From Francisella philomiragia subsp. philomiragia ATCC 25015 (GTDB lineage: Bacteria > Pseudomonadota > Gammaproteobacteria > Francisellales > Francisellaceae): a stretch of 64,000 nucleotides of DNA. Shown in pieces: positions 37,898 through 47,071 of this stretch. The position numbers and the translations under genes were made by a program. The number at the start of each line of letters is the position of its first letter. Within the stretch, counting starts at the first letter, position 1. Location: NCBI RefSeq assembly GCF_000156715.1, contig NZ_DS999311.1, positions 1-64,000 on the forward strand, written 5' to 3'. Under the pieces are notes generated by a model. That model was not told where the DNA came from. It made no database searches and worked only from the letters and a program-made list of their open reading frames with translations.

Positions 37898-38338
37898 CTA
37901 TACAGTGATTGAATCAGAAGCAATTACTTGCTTATCAAAAAGAACGTTTGCTGTCCATTTACCGCTACAATACTTATTACCCTGTTTGATTTCTACAGTA
38001 GCCCAAGTTTTATCGTTCTTTTCAGCATACTTAGTTATAGGGAAACTAGTGTCATGACACTTAGATCCTTCCGGAGCTTGCCATTGTAATCTTACACTTC
38101 CTTGAGGGTTATTATTGTAAGTAGTATAGATAGTAGCTTTGATATCATCTTGGTTAGTTTTCTTTAGCTTTATCTTAGCTGTAGGTGCTGTGCTTGCAGT
38201 AGAAGCTTGAACAGCTGTCGCATCTGAAGCTTGCGCTGCTTGATCCTGAGCAGCAGGCTTATCACCTGATACTGTAGAACAACTAGCAAGACCTGCGATT
38301 GACAAAGATAAAAGACTAAGTTTAATTATTTTTTTCAT
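37898..38338 (-). CDS. lpnA: Tul4-like 17-kDa lipoprotein LpnA
   Basis: A 146-residue lipoprotein of the Tul4 family, the TLR2-stimulating surface antigen of Francisella. The signal peptide ends LASC (cysteine 20). A low-complexity Ala/Thr/Gln segment (residues 25-55) follows, then the conserved domain with NNNPQGSVRLQWQAP and CHDTSFPITKYAEKNDKTWAT. That domain matches Tul4 closely, while the linker does not match F. tularensis. The ATG at 38338 follows AAGGAG; the longer frame starts with GTG. A half repeat element abuts its stop codon. Confidence 0.88.
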   Translation of the reverse strand: MKKIIKLSLLSLSIAGLASCSTVSGDKPAAQDQAAQASDATAVQASTASTAPTAKIKLKKTNQDDIKATIYTTYNNNPQGSVRLQWQAPEGSKCHDTSFPITKYAEKNDKTWATVEIKQGNKYCSGKWTANVLFDKQVIASDSITV

Positions 38339-38374
38339 ACATATTACTCCTTTAAGTTTATACACTCAAAATCG

Positions 38375-38380
38375 ATTATA
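38375..38380 (-). promoter_or_regulatory. Probable -10 element of lpnA
   Basis: On the minus strand a perfect TATAAT lies 36 bp upstream of the lpnA ATG. I cannot pick a clear -35 hexamer. Confidence 0.4.
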
Positions 38381-38412
38381 ACACTAATTACTGTTAAATA
38401 AATAGCTGTTTA

Positions 38413-38784
38413 TCAAATGATTATACAACTGACACTACGATTTTCATTAACAAGTAAATTATATGTCTTACAAGCAGTATCACTTGCCATAAAATCAACA
38501 CTTCTACCAGCTTTTGCTAGCTCATTAATTATTTCTATTGGTGGTAATAATTGTTTTTTCCCTGTACCAATAATGATAATTTCTGGACTAGTTGATAGCA
38601 CAAGATCAAGATGACTCTTATTAATACTATTTATATCACTAATTTTGTCTTGGTACTCTAGCACTTCAGTAGAAGATAAAATTAAGGGCTGATTATATTC
38701 GCCAATATTAAGAATAATTCGCCCATCGATGTATTCTATGAAAAAAACTGGGGCTTGAATTTTTTCTTCTTGTAAAGTCATCAT
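38413..38784 (-). CDS. DUF498 / Mth938-like protein
   Basis: A 123-residue protein of the Mth938/NDUFAF3 (DUF498) family. Landmarks are the LILSSTEVLEY region and PEIIIIGTGKKQLLPP near residue 68, followed by MASDTACKTYNLL near 99-111. Human NDUFAF3 assists complex I assembly; the bacterial role is unknown. Two ATG codons in tandem open it. It diverges from prlC. Confidence 0.85.
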   Translation of the reverse strand: MMTLQEEKIQAPVFFIEYIDGRIILNIGEYNQPLILSSTEVLEYQDKISDINSINKSHLDLVLSTSPEIIIIGTGKKQLLPPIEIINELAKAGRSVDFMASDTACKTYNLLVNENRSVSCIII

Positions 38785-38873
38785 AGCAAAAAAACCTTGA
38801 TTATAATAATATAGTTAACATATATAAATTATAACTTATCAATATTATATCTAAACATTATTTTGAGGCTACC

Positions 38874-40880
38874 ATGAATTCAATACTAGAAGAATCTAAT
38901 TTACCTAAACTTGCTGAGTTTAAAACTGATGAAGTCAAGCCAGCGATATACAATCTTTTTGAGCATGCTGAAACCAATCTAAAAAAGGCACTGCAAGAGC
39001 AAAATACTAGCTGGCAAACTCTCCTACAACTAGAAGTAGATGATGAGAAAATAAGCCAAGCATTTTCTACAATTGCTCATATGAATGCTGTTTGTAATTC
39101 TAAAGAGTTACGCGAGAGCTACGAATACGCTGTAACAAAACTTACAGATTACTATACCAAGCTTGGACAAAATAAAGATTTATACAATCTATATAAACAA
39201 ACCCAAAATCACGAGCTTAATGCTGAACAAGCCCAAGCCATAAAAAAAGCTATTATCGGATTTGAGCAATCAGGCGTAAATCTTGACGAATCAAAAAGAA
39301 AAAGATTGCAAGAGATCTCGCAAGAGTTAGCTCAACTAACTACAAAATTTGAAAATAATGTGTTAGATGCTACTATGGACTGGCTTTACACCACAAATGA
39401 TGAGAAAGAGCTAAAAGGTCTGTCTCAAAATACTATTGAATCAGCAATAAATAAAGCAAAACAAAAAAATATTTCTGAAAAATATGCATTAGGAATAGAT
39501 ATTCCAACATACCTAGCAGTATTGCAACAAGCTGACAATCGTAAATTACGTGAGAGATTCTATCAAGCATACTGTACTAGGGCATCAAAAGAGGCAGACA
39601 ACAAAAACTTCGATAATGATGACAATATTGAAAAAATCCTAAAACTACGTGCTGAAAAATCGCAAATACTGGGTTTTGATAATTATGCAGAGAATTCTCT
39701 ATTTACCAAAATGGCAGAATCTCCAACCCAAGTACTTGAGCTACTTAATAATCTTCTTCAAAAATCATTACCTCAAGCAAAAAAAGAACTTAATGAATTA
39801 CGTAGATTTGCTGAAGATGCAGGACTAGTAGATGCTCTTCAACCATGGGATACAGCATATTACTCTGAAAAACTCAAAAAAGCTAAATTTGACTTTACAG
39901 AGGAAGAGCTTAGAGAATATTTCCCATTAGAGAGAGTTTTGGAAGGACTATTCAAGATACTTAATAAAATCTATAATTTAGAAATCACAGAAAATAGAAA
40001 CTATACAAAATATGTTGCAGAGCAACAAACTTTTGATTTTTTCAAAGATGGCGAATATATTGGTAGTATAATTTGTGATTTTTTTGCTCGTGATAATAAG
40101 CGTGGTGGCGCATGGATGGATGGCTCACGCACAGCATTTATCAAGTTAGATGGCTTAGCTCAAAAACCTGTGGCTTATGTAAACTGTAACTTTATGCCAC
40201 CATCAAAAGATGGTGCAAACCTAACTCATAGTGATGTCGTAACATTATTTCACGAGTTTGGTCATGCTCTTCACCATATCTTATCACGTGTAACTATTGC
40301 TTCAATTTCTGGAACTAATGGAGTTGAATGGGATGCTGTGGAATTACCTAGCCAATTCATGGAGAATTTCTGCTGGTGCGAAGAAGGACTAGCACTTATA
40401 TCTGGATCACGCGATGGTAAAGCCCTTAGTAATAAACAAATTGATAAGCTAGTAGGCACCAGACATTTTCAATCTGCATTGATGATGGTTAGACAACTTG
40501 AATTTGCTATATTTGATATGAATATCCACTACAAAAAATTAACTAGGGCAGCTGAAGTTCAAAATGAATTAGATAGCATTAGAGAAAGAGTCAACTTACT
40601 TAAAACTCCTAGCTACAATAGATTCCAGAATGGATTTTCGCATATTTTTGCTGGAGGTTATGCTGCTGGATACTACAGTTACAAATGGGCTGAAATACTT
40701 TCTTCAGATGTGTTTTCACGTTTTGAAAATGAAGGAATCCTTAGTAATAAAGTTGGTAATGACTTGTTAGAAAACATAATTTCAAAGGGCTCTTCACGTG
40801 ATGCTATGGATAACTTTGTAGCATTTATGGGGCGTAAACCAAATGAAGAAGCTCTACTTCGACACAGTGGGATTAATTAA
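38874..40880 (+). CDS. prlC: Oligopeptidase A (M3 zinc metallopeptidase)
   Basis: A 668-residue cytoplasmic M3 peptidase that degrades short peptides, including cleaved signal peptides. The zinc site is FHEFGHALHH near residue 461 with the third ligand glutamate in the following WDAVELPSQFMENF. The length matches oligopeptidase A. It may help recycle the peptides released by LspA. It is alone on the plus strand, with a 92-bp gap to yraN. Confidence 0.95.
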   Translation: MNSILEESNLPKLAEFKTDEVKPAIYNLFEHAETNLKKALQEQNTSWQTLLQLEVDDEKISQAFSTIAHMNAVCNSKELRESYEYAVTKLTDYYTKLGQNKDLYNLYKQTQNHELNAEQAQAIKKAIIGFEQSGVNLDESKRKRLQEISQELAQLTTKFENNVLDATMDWLYTTNDEKELKGLSQNTIESAINKAKQKNISEKYALGIDIPTYLAVLQQADNRKLRERFYQAYCTRASKEADNKNFDNDDNIEKILKLRAEKSQILGFDNYAENSLFTKMAESPTQVLELLNNLLQKSLPQAKKELNELRRFAEDAGLVDALQPWDTAYYSEKLKKAKFDFTEEELREYFPLERVLEGLFKILNKIYNLEITENRNYTKYVAEQQTFDFFKDGEYIGSIICDFFARDNKRGGAWMDGSRTAFIKLDGLAQKPVAYVNCNFMPPSKDGANLTHSDVVTLFHEFGHALHHILSRVTIASISGTNGVEWDAVELPSQFMENFCWCEEGLALISGSRDGKALSNKQIDKLVGTRHFQSALMMVRQLEFAIFDMNIHYKKLTRAAEVQNELDSIRERVNLLKTPSYNRFQNGFSHIFAGGYAAGYYSYKWAEILSSDVFSRFENEGILSNKVGNDLLENIISKGSSRDAMDNFVAFMGRKPNEEALLRHSGIN

Positions 40881-40972
40881 AGTAACAAAGCTAAATATGG
40901 CTATAGATCTTTAATCTACCAATAACATTTATTCGTACAATATATATCACAGTTATAAAAACTTCTAAAAAT

Positions 40973-41326
40973 ATGAAAACAATTGAAATAGGTAATAAAG
41001 CTGAAGAACAAGCCTCTAAATTTTTACGAACTAAAAACTTACAAATTCTAGCTCAAAACTTCAGAGCCTTACCTTATGGTGAAATTGATATTATTGCTTT
41101 AGACCAAAACATTCTTGTATTTATCGAAGTAAAATATCGTAGCAAAACAAAATTTGCTAAAGCAGAAGAAATGCTAACTTACAGTAAACAGCAAAAACTT
41201 ATTAATACAGCAAATATTTTCTTACAAGAAAATCCTAAGTTTGAAAACTACGAATGTAGATTCGATTTAATAGCAATTAACAAAGAAGATATTAACTGGA
41301 TAAAAAATGCTTTTATCTCAAATTAA
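40973..41326 (+). CDS. yraN: YraN family (UPF0102) nuclease-like protein
   Basis: A 117-residue protein of the restriction-endonuclease-like UPF0102 family. It has [23 protein letters not shown] at the N-terminus, then [22 protein letters not shown] with the PD-(D/E)xK-type acidic pair near residues 40-54 (landmarks GEID and FIEVK). Function is unknown. Its stop overlaps convergent purK by 4 bp. Confidence 0.9.
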   Translation: MKTIEIGNKAEEQASKFLRTKNLQILAQNFRALPYGEIDIIALDQNILVFIEVKYRSKTKFAKAEEMLTYSKQQKLINTANIFLQENPKFENYECRFDLIAINKEDINWIKNAFISN

Positions 41327-42420
41327 AGCTCTTGAGAAAGTTCTATAAGCTTTTTAGCTTGCAATAGCTGATAAGCATCGGTTTCATCATTTAGATTGAG
41401 ATTAAGATGTCCAACCTTTCTGCCCTTACGTGGTTCTTTGTTATAACTGTGAATCTTAACTCTATCAAGTGCTGCTAAATCTTTTGTAGCTGGCATACCA
41501 CCAATACAATTCAACATCACTGTTTTACAACTTGTTGTATCTCCCAAGATCAAACCTGCGATAGCTCTAACATGATTTTCAAATTGTGAGGTAATTGAGC
41601 CATCAATACTCCAGTGTCCACTATTATGCACTCGCGGAGCTATCTCATTGACTATTAACTCATCACCTTTGACAAAGAACTCTATGGCTAAAGTACCAAC
41701 ATAAGCAAACTCTTTGACTAATGTTTTAGCTATCTGTTGTGCTTTTTCAGCTAAAACCGGATTTTCAAAAGGCGCTTCGGATTCAACTATAATACCTTGC
41801 TTATGAGTGTTTTTAGCTAATGGATAAAAAGCTATATTACCTTTAATATCAGCTGTGCATATCTGCGAAACTTCATAATCAAAATCAACAAAAGCCTCAT
41901 AAATAAGATCATCTGGAGCATTTTTAAGAGCATCCCAAGCTTTTGATACATCTTCTTGAGATTTCATCACAAATTGACCTTTGCCATCATAGCCAAATCT
42001 ACGTGTTTTGACTATAGCCGGTAGTCCATAATCTTGCACTGCTTTTTCAAGCTTGTCTAGACTATCAATATTTACAAATTTAGCAGTAGCTATGCCATGG
42101 TCTTGCATAAAAGATTTCTCAAGAAGCCTATCTTGAGAGATAGCGATGGCTTTCGCAGATGGATATACATTCACATCATGATTAATTGCTTTGATAAGCT
42201 CGTGAGATATATTTTCATTCTCAAAAGTTATTACATCAAACTGTTTTGCCCATGTAACTACATCATTAATTTGATCTAAATCAATATCTGTTACACTTTT
42301 TACAACCTCTTCGGCGCAATCACCTGTTTTACCAAGACAGTGAAACTCTAGACCTAAAGGCGTACCAGCTATACTTAGCATCCTTGCAAGTTGACCTGCT
42401 CCAATAATACCTATTTTCAT
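41323..42420 (-). CDS. purK: N5-carboxyaminoimidazole ribonucleotide synthase
   Basis: ATP-dependent carboxylation of AIR to N5-CAIR in de novo purine synthesis. The 365-residue ATP-grasp enzyme starts [16 protein letters not shown], has [13 protein letters not shown] near residue 140, [11 protein letters not shown] near 180, and [16 protein letters not shown] near 260. It starts 1 bp after purE, with which it acts in sequence, and ends the purine gene run. Confidence 0.96.
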   Translation of the reverse strand: MKIGIIGAGQLARMLSIAGTPLGLEFHCLGKTGDCAEEVVKSVTDIDLDQINDVVTWAKQFDVITFENENISHELIKAINHDVNVYPSAKAIAISQDRLLEKSFMQDHGIATAKFVNIDSLDKLEKAVQDYGLPAIVKTRRFGYDGKGQFVMKSQEDVSKAWDALKNAPDDLIYEAFVDFDYEVSQICTADIKGNIAFYPLAKNTHKQGIIVESEAPFENPVLAEKAQQIAKTLVKEFAYVGTLAIEFFVKGDELIVNEIAPRVHNSGHWSIDGSITSQFENHVRAIAGLILGDTTSCKTVMLNCIGGMPATKDLAALDRVKIHSYNKEPRKGRKVGHLNLNLNDETDAYQLLQAKKLIELSQEL

Positions 42421-42421
42421 A

Positions 42422-42913
42422 TTACTGTTCCCTCGGATTAGGATTATCTAGTACTGATTGAGTTTGATCTGCTCTAAACTTAGCTAATGCTTGACCAACT
42501 TTTGAATCTACAAGCTGCAATATACTTGCTGCAAAAAGAGCAGCATTTTTAGCCCCTGCCACACCAATCGCAAAAGTAGCAACTGGAATACCCGCTGGCA
42601 TCTGTACGATAGATAATAAGCTATCTTTGCCACTTAACGTGCTAGACTTCACAGGTACACCTAATACTGGTAGATCTGTTTTTGCAGCAACCATACCAGG
42701 TAGATGGGCTGCACCGCCAGCACCTGCAATTATTACTTTTAGGCCTCTAGACTTGGCTGTCTCAGCATAATCGAACATTTTGTCAGGAGTTCTATGAGCT
42801 GAAACAACCTCACATTCATAGCTAATACCTAGATTCTCTAAAATATCACAACACTCTTTCATTGTGCTCCAATCAGATTTAGAGCCCATGATTACACCAA
42901 CATCTATACTCAT
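42422..42913 (-). CDS. purE: N5-carboxyaminoimidazole ribonucleotide mutase
   Basis: Converts N5-CAIR to CAIR. The 163-residue protein has [15 protein letters not shown] at the start and the class I PurE site [14 protein letters not shown] near residue 43, then [17 protein letters not shown] and [24 protein letters not shown] landmarks ([16 protein letters not shown]). I chose ATG 42913 after GGGAG. An upstream in-frame ATG at 42937 lies inside a repeat element and adds eight unconserved residues. Confidence 0.96.
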   Translation of the reverse strand: MSIDVGVIMGSKSDWSTMKECCDILENLGISYECEVVSAHRTPDKMFDYAETAKSRGLKVIIAGAGGAAHLPGMVAAKTDLPVLGVPVKSSTLSGKDSLLSIVQMPAGIPVATFAIGVAGAKNAALFAASILQLVDSKVGQALAKFRADQTQSVLDNPNPREQ

Positions 42914-42931
42914 CTCTTTGTCTCCCTTATA

Positions 42932-43017
42932 TGTCATCCTATGGCTTGACCATAGGATCCATTTATAATGATGCTCAACACCTTACTTAGATTCTACGAT
43001 CAAGTCGTAGAATGACA
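42932..43017. repeat. Bimodular palindromic repeat, copy B
   Basis: Two hairpins: 42936-42958 (arms ATCCTATGG/CCATAGGAT, loop CTTGA) and 42991-43013 (ATTCTACGA/TCGTAGAAT, loop TCAAG), bounded by TGTCAT and ATGACA. The hairpins are identical to those in copy A, but the 32-bp spacer differs. It fills the purN-purE gap: its right end abuts the purN stop codon and its left end is just upstream of the purE ribosome-binding site. Confidence 0.88.
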
Positions 43018-43602
43018 CTACTGAATTATTTGCTTCCAATTCTTAATAACCTCTATCCAAGCTTTACTCTCGAGAGCTTGTACTTTTTCTTTTAAGCTTT
43101 CAGCAATATCATCTTTTGTTACATCACATTTCAACTGCAAAACTATATCACCACCATCAACCTCTTCACTTACTTGATGGATAGTACACCCAGATACAAT
43201 ATCTCCAGCGTCAATAACTGACTGATGGACAGCCAAATCCATTAATCCTGCGTGCTTTGGTAATAGTGATGGATGAATATTTAGAATTTTACCCTCAAAA
43301 GCCTTTATAAAGACTGGACTTAAAATACGCATAAAACCAATTAATAAAATCAAATCAGGATTGTATTTCTGGATTTCTTCGACAAGAAGCTTGTCATAAA
43401 CCTCTCTTGACAGACCTTTTGAAGCTATAAATTTATTAGCTATATTTCGATCTTTTGCTCTTTGTAAAATATAAGAATCTTGCTTATTAGAAATAACCAA
43501 ACTTATCTCAGCATCTATTTGCCTATCAGCTATAGCATCTATTATAGCCTGCATATTAGTCCCACGCGTAGAACCCAATATAACAAGTTTTAGCCTAGAC
43601 AT
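43018..43602 (-). CDS. purN: Phosphoribosylglycinamide formyltransferase
   Basis: Transfers a formyl group from 10-formyl-THF to GAR. The 194-residue protein shows LVILGSTRGTNMQAIIDA at the start, LIGFMRILSPVFI near 88, and the active-site block ILNIHPSLLPKHAGLMD near 105. It starts 2 bp after purCD, whose PurD half makes its substrate. The folate cofactor comes from FolD upstream. Confidence 0.95.
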   Translation of the reverse strand: MSRLKLVILGSTRGTNMQAIIDAIADRQIDAEISLVISNKQDSYILQRAKDRNIANKFIASKGLSREVYDKLLVEEIQKYNPDLILLIGFMRILSPVFIKAFEGKILNIHPSLLPKHAGLMDLAVHQSVIDAGDIVSGCTIHQVSEEVDGGDIVLQLKCDVTKDDIAESLKEKVQALESKAWIEVIKNWKQIIQ

Positions 43603-43604
43603 TT

Positions 43605-45914
43605 CTATAGCTCCTGATACTTATCACCACGCAGTAAGTTCATATGCTTAATACGCTTATTGATAAGCTCTTTAGTACCAATATCAGGACGATGAAATAG
43701 CTTACCATAAATGTTTTTGACTGCGTTTTCTGCTTTTTGCTCAGCTTCAGCTATTGTATCACCTAGACCTAATACTGCTATTGCCCTAGAGCCTGTACCA
43801 ATTAATTTACCATCTCTAAAATCTACAGCTCCTAAGAAAATTTCAACATTATCAGGGCATTTTGAAATATCTATTTCAAAATTTTTGACTGATTGATTTG
43901 GATATCCTAGTGGTACTAGATATTTACATACACTAGCTTGATTTTTAAATTCAGCTTTTACCTTATCAAGAGTACCGTTAGTTATTGCTTGTACTATCTC
44001 AACAAAATCTGTTTCAAGTAAAGTTAGCAAATTCATAGCCTCTGGATCGCCAAACCGAGCATTATACTCAATAACTTTTGTGTCATCTTTGGTAGCCATA
44101 AAACCACCATACAGAATACCCTGATAAGGTTCGCCAAACTTATCGGCCAATGCTTTTGCAACTTTCTCATTTATCTCTTTTGCTCTAGCTATATCAGAGT
44201 CTGATAAAAATGGTAAGCTATGATTAGCATCTGAATAAGTACCCATGCCACCAGTATTTGGGCCTTTATCGTCTTCATGTGCACGTTTGTGATCTTGTAC
44301 AGCTGGCATATGAATAAAATGCTCACCATCAGTGAAAGATATCAAAGAAAATTCTTGACCAACAAGCTTCTCTTCAATCACAAATTCCTTACCTGCGTCT
44401 ATCAATGACTGACAATGCTTGAGAGCATCACTCATTGTATGTAAATGATCACCCCATACAAGAACTCCTTTACCACCCATTAGACCATCTGCTTTTATGA
44501 CGAACTGATTTCTATACTCCTTGAGGGTTTCTTCTACACCATCCATAGTTGAGAACTTCCTAAAGAAAGGATTTGCTCCTATATCATAGTCACGGATTAG
44601 ATCTCTTGTGAAACCTTTTGATGTTTCAAGTTGAGCAAGCTTCTTAGTTGGACCAACCACACCTATACCATTTGCTTTAAAAGTATCAGCAAGACCAACT
44701 TCAAGCGGCGCCTCTGGACCAATAATAGCTATATCAATACTCTCTGCTTTTGCATACTCAAGAACTTCTTCACAGTTACAAATATCACCAACCTTATATC
44801 CCTGAGCTATTCTATCAATACCAGGATTTACTGCTGTACTTATACAAAAGAGGTTATTCTTAACAGCACTTCTTTTAACCGCCTCAGCTATTGCATGTTC
44901 TCTACTTCCTGAACCTACTAAAAGAATATTCACTTGACTCTCCGTATTTAAATAATTTGCAACATTTTTTGCAATTCTTTGACTAATATTTTTGATATCT
45001 ACAGGTACTTCAAACTTTTGACCAGTTATCATCTCAAAAAGTGTTATGTATTTTTGTGATAGATCTACAACCAAATCTTGTGGCGCTTGTGGCAAGACAT
45101 CATCATTATATGGATCGCAGTTTTTTGCAAACCATAATCTAAAAAATTCTTTATCAATATTTTCTGGCTCTTCACCATTTTCAAATCTCTCAACATAGCT
45201 ATCTTTTAGCCAAAATCTTGAGCTATCAGGTGTATGAATCTCATCTATTAAAATAATTTCACCAGTCTTTTCATCAACTCCAAACTCATACTTTGTATCG
45301 GCTAATATCAAACCATGTTCTAAGGCTTTCTGCTGACCAAATTCAAATAACTCTAAGGCTTTTTGTGAAGCAAAATCCCATTGCTCTTGAGTTAACCAAC
45401 CCTCTTTGACGATATCTTCGGCTGAAATTGGTCTATCATGGTCTTGTTCTTTTGTTGTTGGTGTTAGAATGTTTTGTGGCAGCTTTTGATTCTTTTTCAA
45501 GCCCTCTGGGAGAATATTGCCACAATAATCACGGCTACCATTTTTGTAGTGTGTCCACAATGATGTCGAAGTTGAGCCAGTTATATAGCCTCTGACTACG
45601 AACTCAATTGGCAACACCCTTGCTTTTCTTGCTATTACGACATTTGCATCTGGGGATGCTATAAAATGATTTTTGACAATATGAGCAGTTTCTTTGAACC
45701 ACCAAACTGATGATTGAGCAAGAATCTGACCCTTAAATGGAATAAACCCTAACGATCTATCAAAAGCTGACTGTCTATCAGTTGATATCAAAATACTTTT
45801 ATCATCAGTAAAGTACATATCTCTAACTTTACCAATGTATTTATCTTTGATATTAAGATCTGTTGATTTTAAAACGTTTTGTATATTATTGATGATGATT
45901 TGTTTATCAATCAT
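43605..45914 (-). CDS. purCD: PurC-PurD fusion: SAICAR synthetase and GAR synthetase
   Basis: A 769-residue bifunctional enzyme. Residues 1-300 are SAICAR synthetase (GKVRDMY near 28, STDRQSAFDR near 44, FVVRGYITGS near 105, LIDEIHTPDSSRFW near 222). Residues about 328-769 are GAR synthetase (NILLVGSGSREHAIAEA, IKADGLMGGKGV, EYNARFGDPEA). The two reactions are not consecutive in the pathway, which makes the fusion unusual. No stop or frameshift separates the halves. Its ATG overlaps the purM stop (TAATG), so translation is coupled. Confidence 0.93.
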   Translation of the reverse strand: MIDKQIIINNIQNVLKSTDLNIKDKYIGKVRDMYFTDDKSILISTDRQSAFDRSLGFIPFKGQILAQSSVWWFKETAHIVKNHFIASPDANVVIARKARVLPIEFVVRGYITGSTSTSLWTHYKNGSRDYCGNILPEGLKKNQKLPQNILTPTTKEQDHDRPISAEDIVKEGWLTQEQWDFASQKALELFEFGQQKALEHGLILADTKYEFGVDEKTGEIILIDEIHTPDSSRFWLKDSYVERFENGEEPENIDKEFFRLWFAKNCDPYNDDVLPQAPQDLVVDLSQKYITLFEMITGQKFEVPVDIKNISQRIAKNVANYLNTESQVNILLVGSGSREHAIAEAVKRSAVKNNLFCISTAVNPGIDRIAQGYKVGDICNCEEVLEYAKAESIDIAIIGPEAPLEVGLADTFKANGIGVVGPTKKLAQLETSKGFTRDLIRDYDIGANPFFRKFSTMDGVEETLKEYRNQFVIKADGLMGGKGVLVWGDHLHTMSDALKHCQSLIDAGKEFVIEEKLVGQEFSLISFTDGEHFIHMPAVQDHKRAHEDDKGPNTGGMGTYSDANHSLPFLSDSDIARAKEINEKVAKALADKFGEPYQGILYGGFMATKDDTKVIEYNARFGDPEAMNLLTLLETDFVEIVQAITNGTLDKVKAEFKNQASVCKYLVPLGYPNQSVKNFEIDISKCPDNVEIFLGAVDFRDGKLIGTGSRAIAVLGLGDTIAEAEQKAENAVKNIYGKLFHRPDIGTKELINKRIKHMNLLRGDKYQEL

Positions 45915-46957
45915 TAGATAATTTCCACCTTGCCTGTATTTGTAATCTTACCTATTTGATATAGTTTGGTATTTGTATGCTTTTTAGCTAACTCTTTCAT
46001 CTTATCAAATTGATCTTGGCTAGCTATTATAGTCATACCTATACCCATATTAAATGAGCGATACATCTCAAACTCACTAATATCGCCAATTCTTTGCATA
46101 ACTCTAAAGATAGCAGGAGTTTCAAAGCTATCTTTAGAGATATCTGCACCTAATCCTTGAGGTAATACTCTTGGGATATTTTCTATAAAACCGCCACCTG
46201 TAATATGTGCCATACCTTTGATATCAACACCATTATCTAAGAAATCATGGATAATATTAGTATAGTTAATATGAGGCTCTAGCAATACATCGCCAATAGT
46301 TTTGCCATCTAGCTCCGGATATGTATCAGTATGCTTATTACCAGCGACATCAAAGAATAATTTACGCGCGAATGAATACCCGTTCGTATGCAAGCCTGAT
46401 GAACTAAGACCAAACACAACATCGCCTTCTTTGATATTCTCGCCATTGATGACTTTATTCTTATCAACGATACCTGTAATGACACCCACCATGTCAATCT
46501 CACCTGCTTGATACACCCCTGGCATTTCAGCAGTTTCACCACCAACAAGAGATACACCACATTCAGCACAAGCTTTTGACATACCTTTTACAAGCTCTTC
46601 CATAATTGCTGGATCAAGCTTATCGTGAGCAACATAATCTAAAAAAGTGATTGGTTTAGCACCCATCACAACAATATCATTTGTCGCAGCTGAGAAAAGA
46701 TCATAACCAAGATTCTCAAACTTGCCACACATTACAGCAACTTTAGTTTTAGTTCCAACACCATCTATTGATTGTACTAAAACAGGATCATCATAGTTAT
46801 TGATGATATCTTTTAGTGAATAAAGAGACCCAAAACTTCCTAAACCTGTCAAAACATTCTTTGTAAATGTTTTTTTGACATGTTCTTTCATTCTATTAAC
46901 AGCTTCATTACCTGCTTCAATATTTACGCCAGCATCTTCATATTTTAAGCTTGCCAT
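45914..46957 (-). CDS. purM: Phosphoribosylformylglycinamidine cyclo-ligase
   Basis: Makes AIR from FGAM with ATP. The 347-residue protein begins YEDAGVNIEAGNEAV and has QSIDGVGTKTKVA near residue 63, FLDYVAHDKLDP near 103, GGETAEMPGVY near 140 and HITGGGFIENIPR near 250. It overlaps purCD by one base and follows folD after a 114-bp gap that includes a GC-rich inverted repeat. Confidence 0.96.
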   Translation of the reverse strand: MASLKYEDAGVNIEAGNEAVNRMKEHVKKTFTKNVLTGLGSFGSLYSLKDIINNYDDPVLVQSIDGVGTKTKVAVMCGKFENLGYDLFSAATNDIVVMGAKPITFLDYVAHDKLDPAIMEELVKGMSKACAECGVSLVGGETAEMPGVYQAGEIDMVGVITGIVDKNKVINGENIKEGDVVFGLSSSGLHTNGYSFARKLFFDVAGNKHTDTYPELDGKTIGDVLLEPHINYTNIIHDFLDNGVDIKGMAHITGGGFIENIPRVLPQGLGADISKDSFETPAIFRVMQRIGDISEFEMYRSFNMGIGMTIIASQDQFDKMKELAKKHTNTKLYQIGKITNTGKVEII

Positions 46958-46986
46958 GTTATTTCCTTTCTACATAAATTAGTATA

Positions 46987-47000
46987 CCCGAGCAAGCGGG
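46987..47000. repeat. Short GC-rich inverted repeat
   Basis: CCCG and CGGG flank a six-base loop, followed by AATC. The GCGGGAAT-type end recurs at 49108-49129 and 50720-50743, so it is probably a remnant of a third palindromic repeat type. It lies between folD and purM. Confidence 0.4.
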
Positions 47001-47071
47001 AATCTTTTCAATCTTATCCATTAGCCTAGAGATATCCACCCAAGAGGATATAACTTGCCATAACAAATTCA

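Noticed and set aside
40794-40801. Second TCACGTGA core, in prlC
   Set aside because: Only about ten of sixteen parS positions match and it is within a conserved gene; chance is likely.
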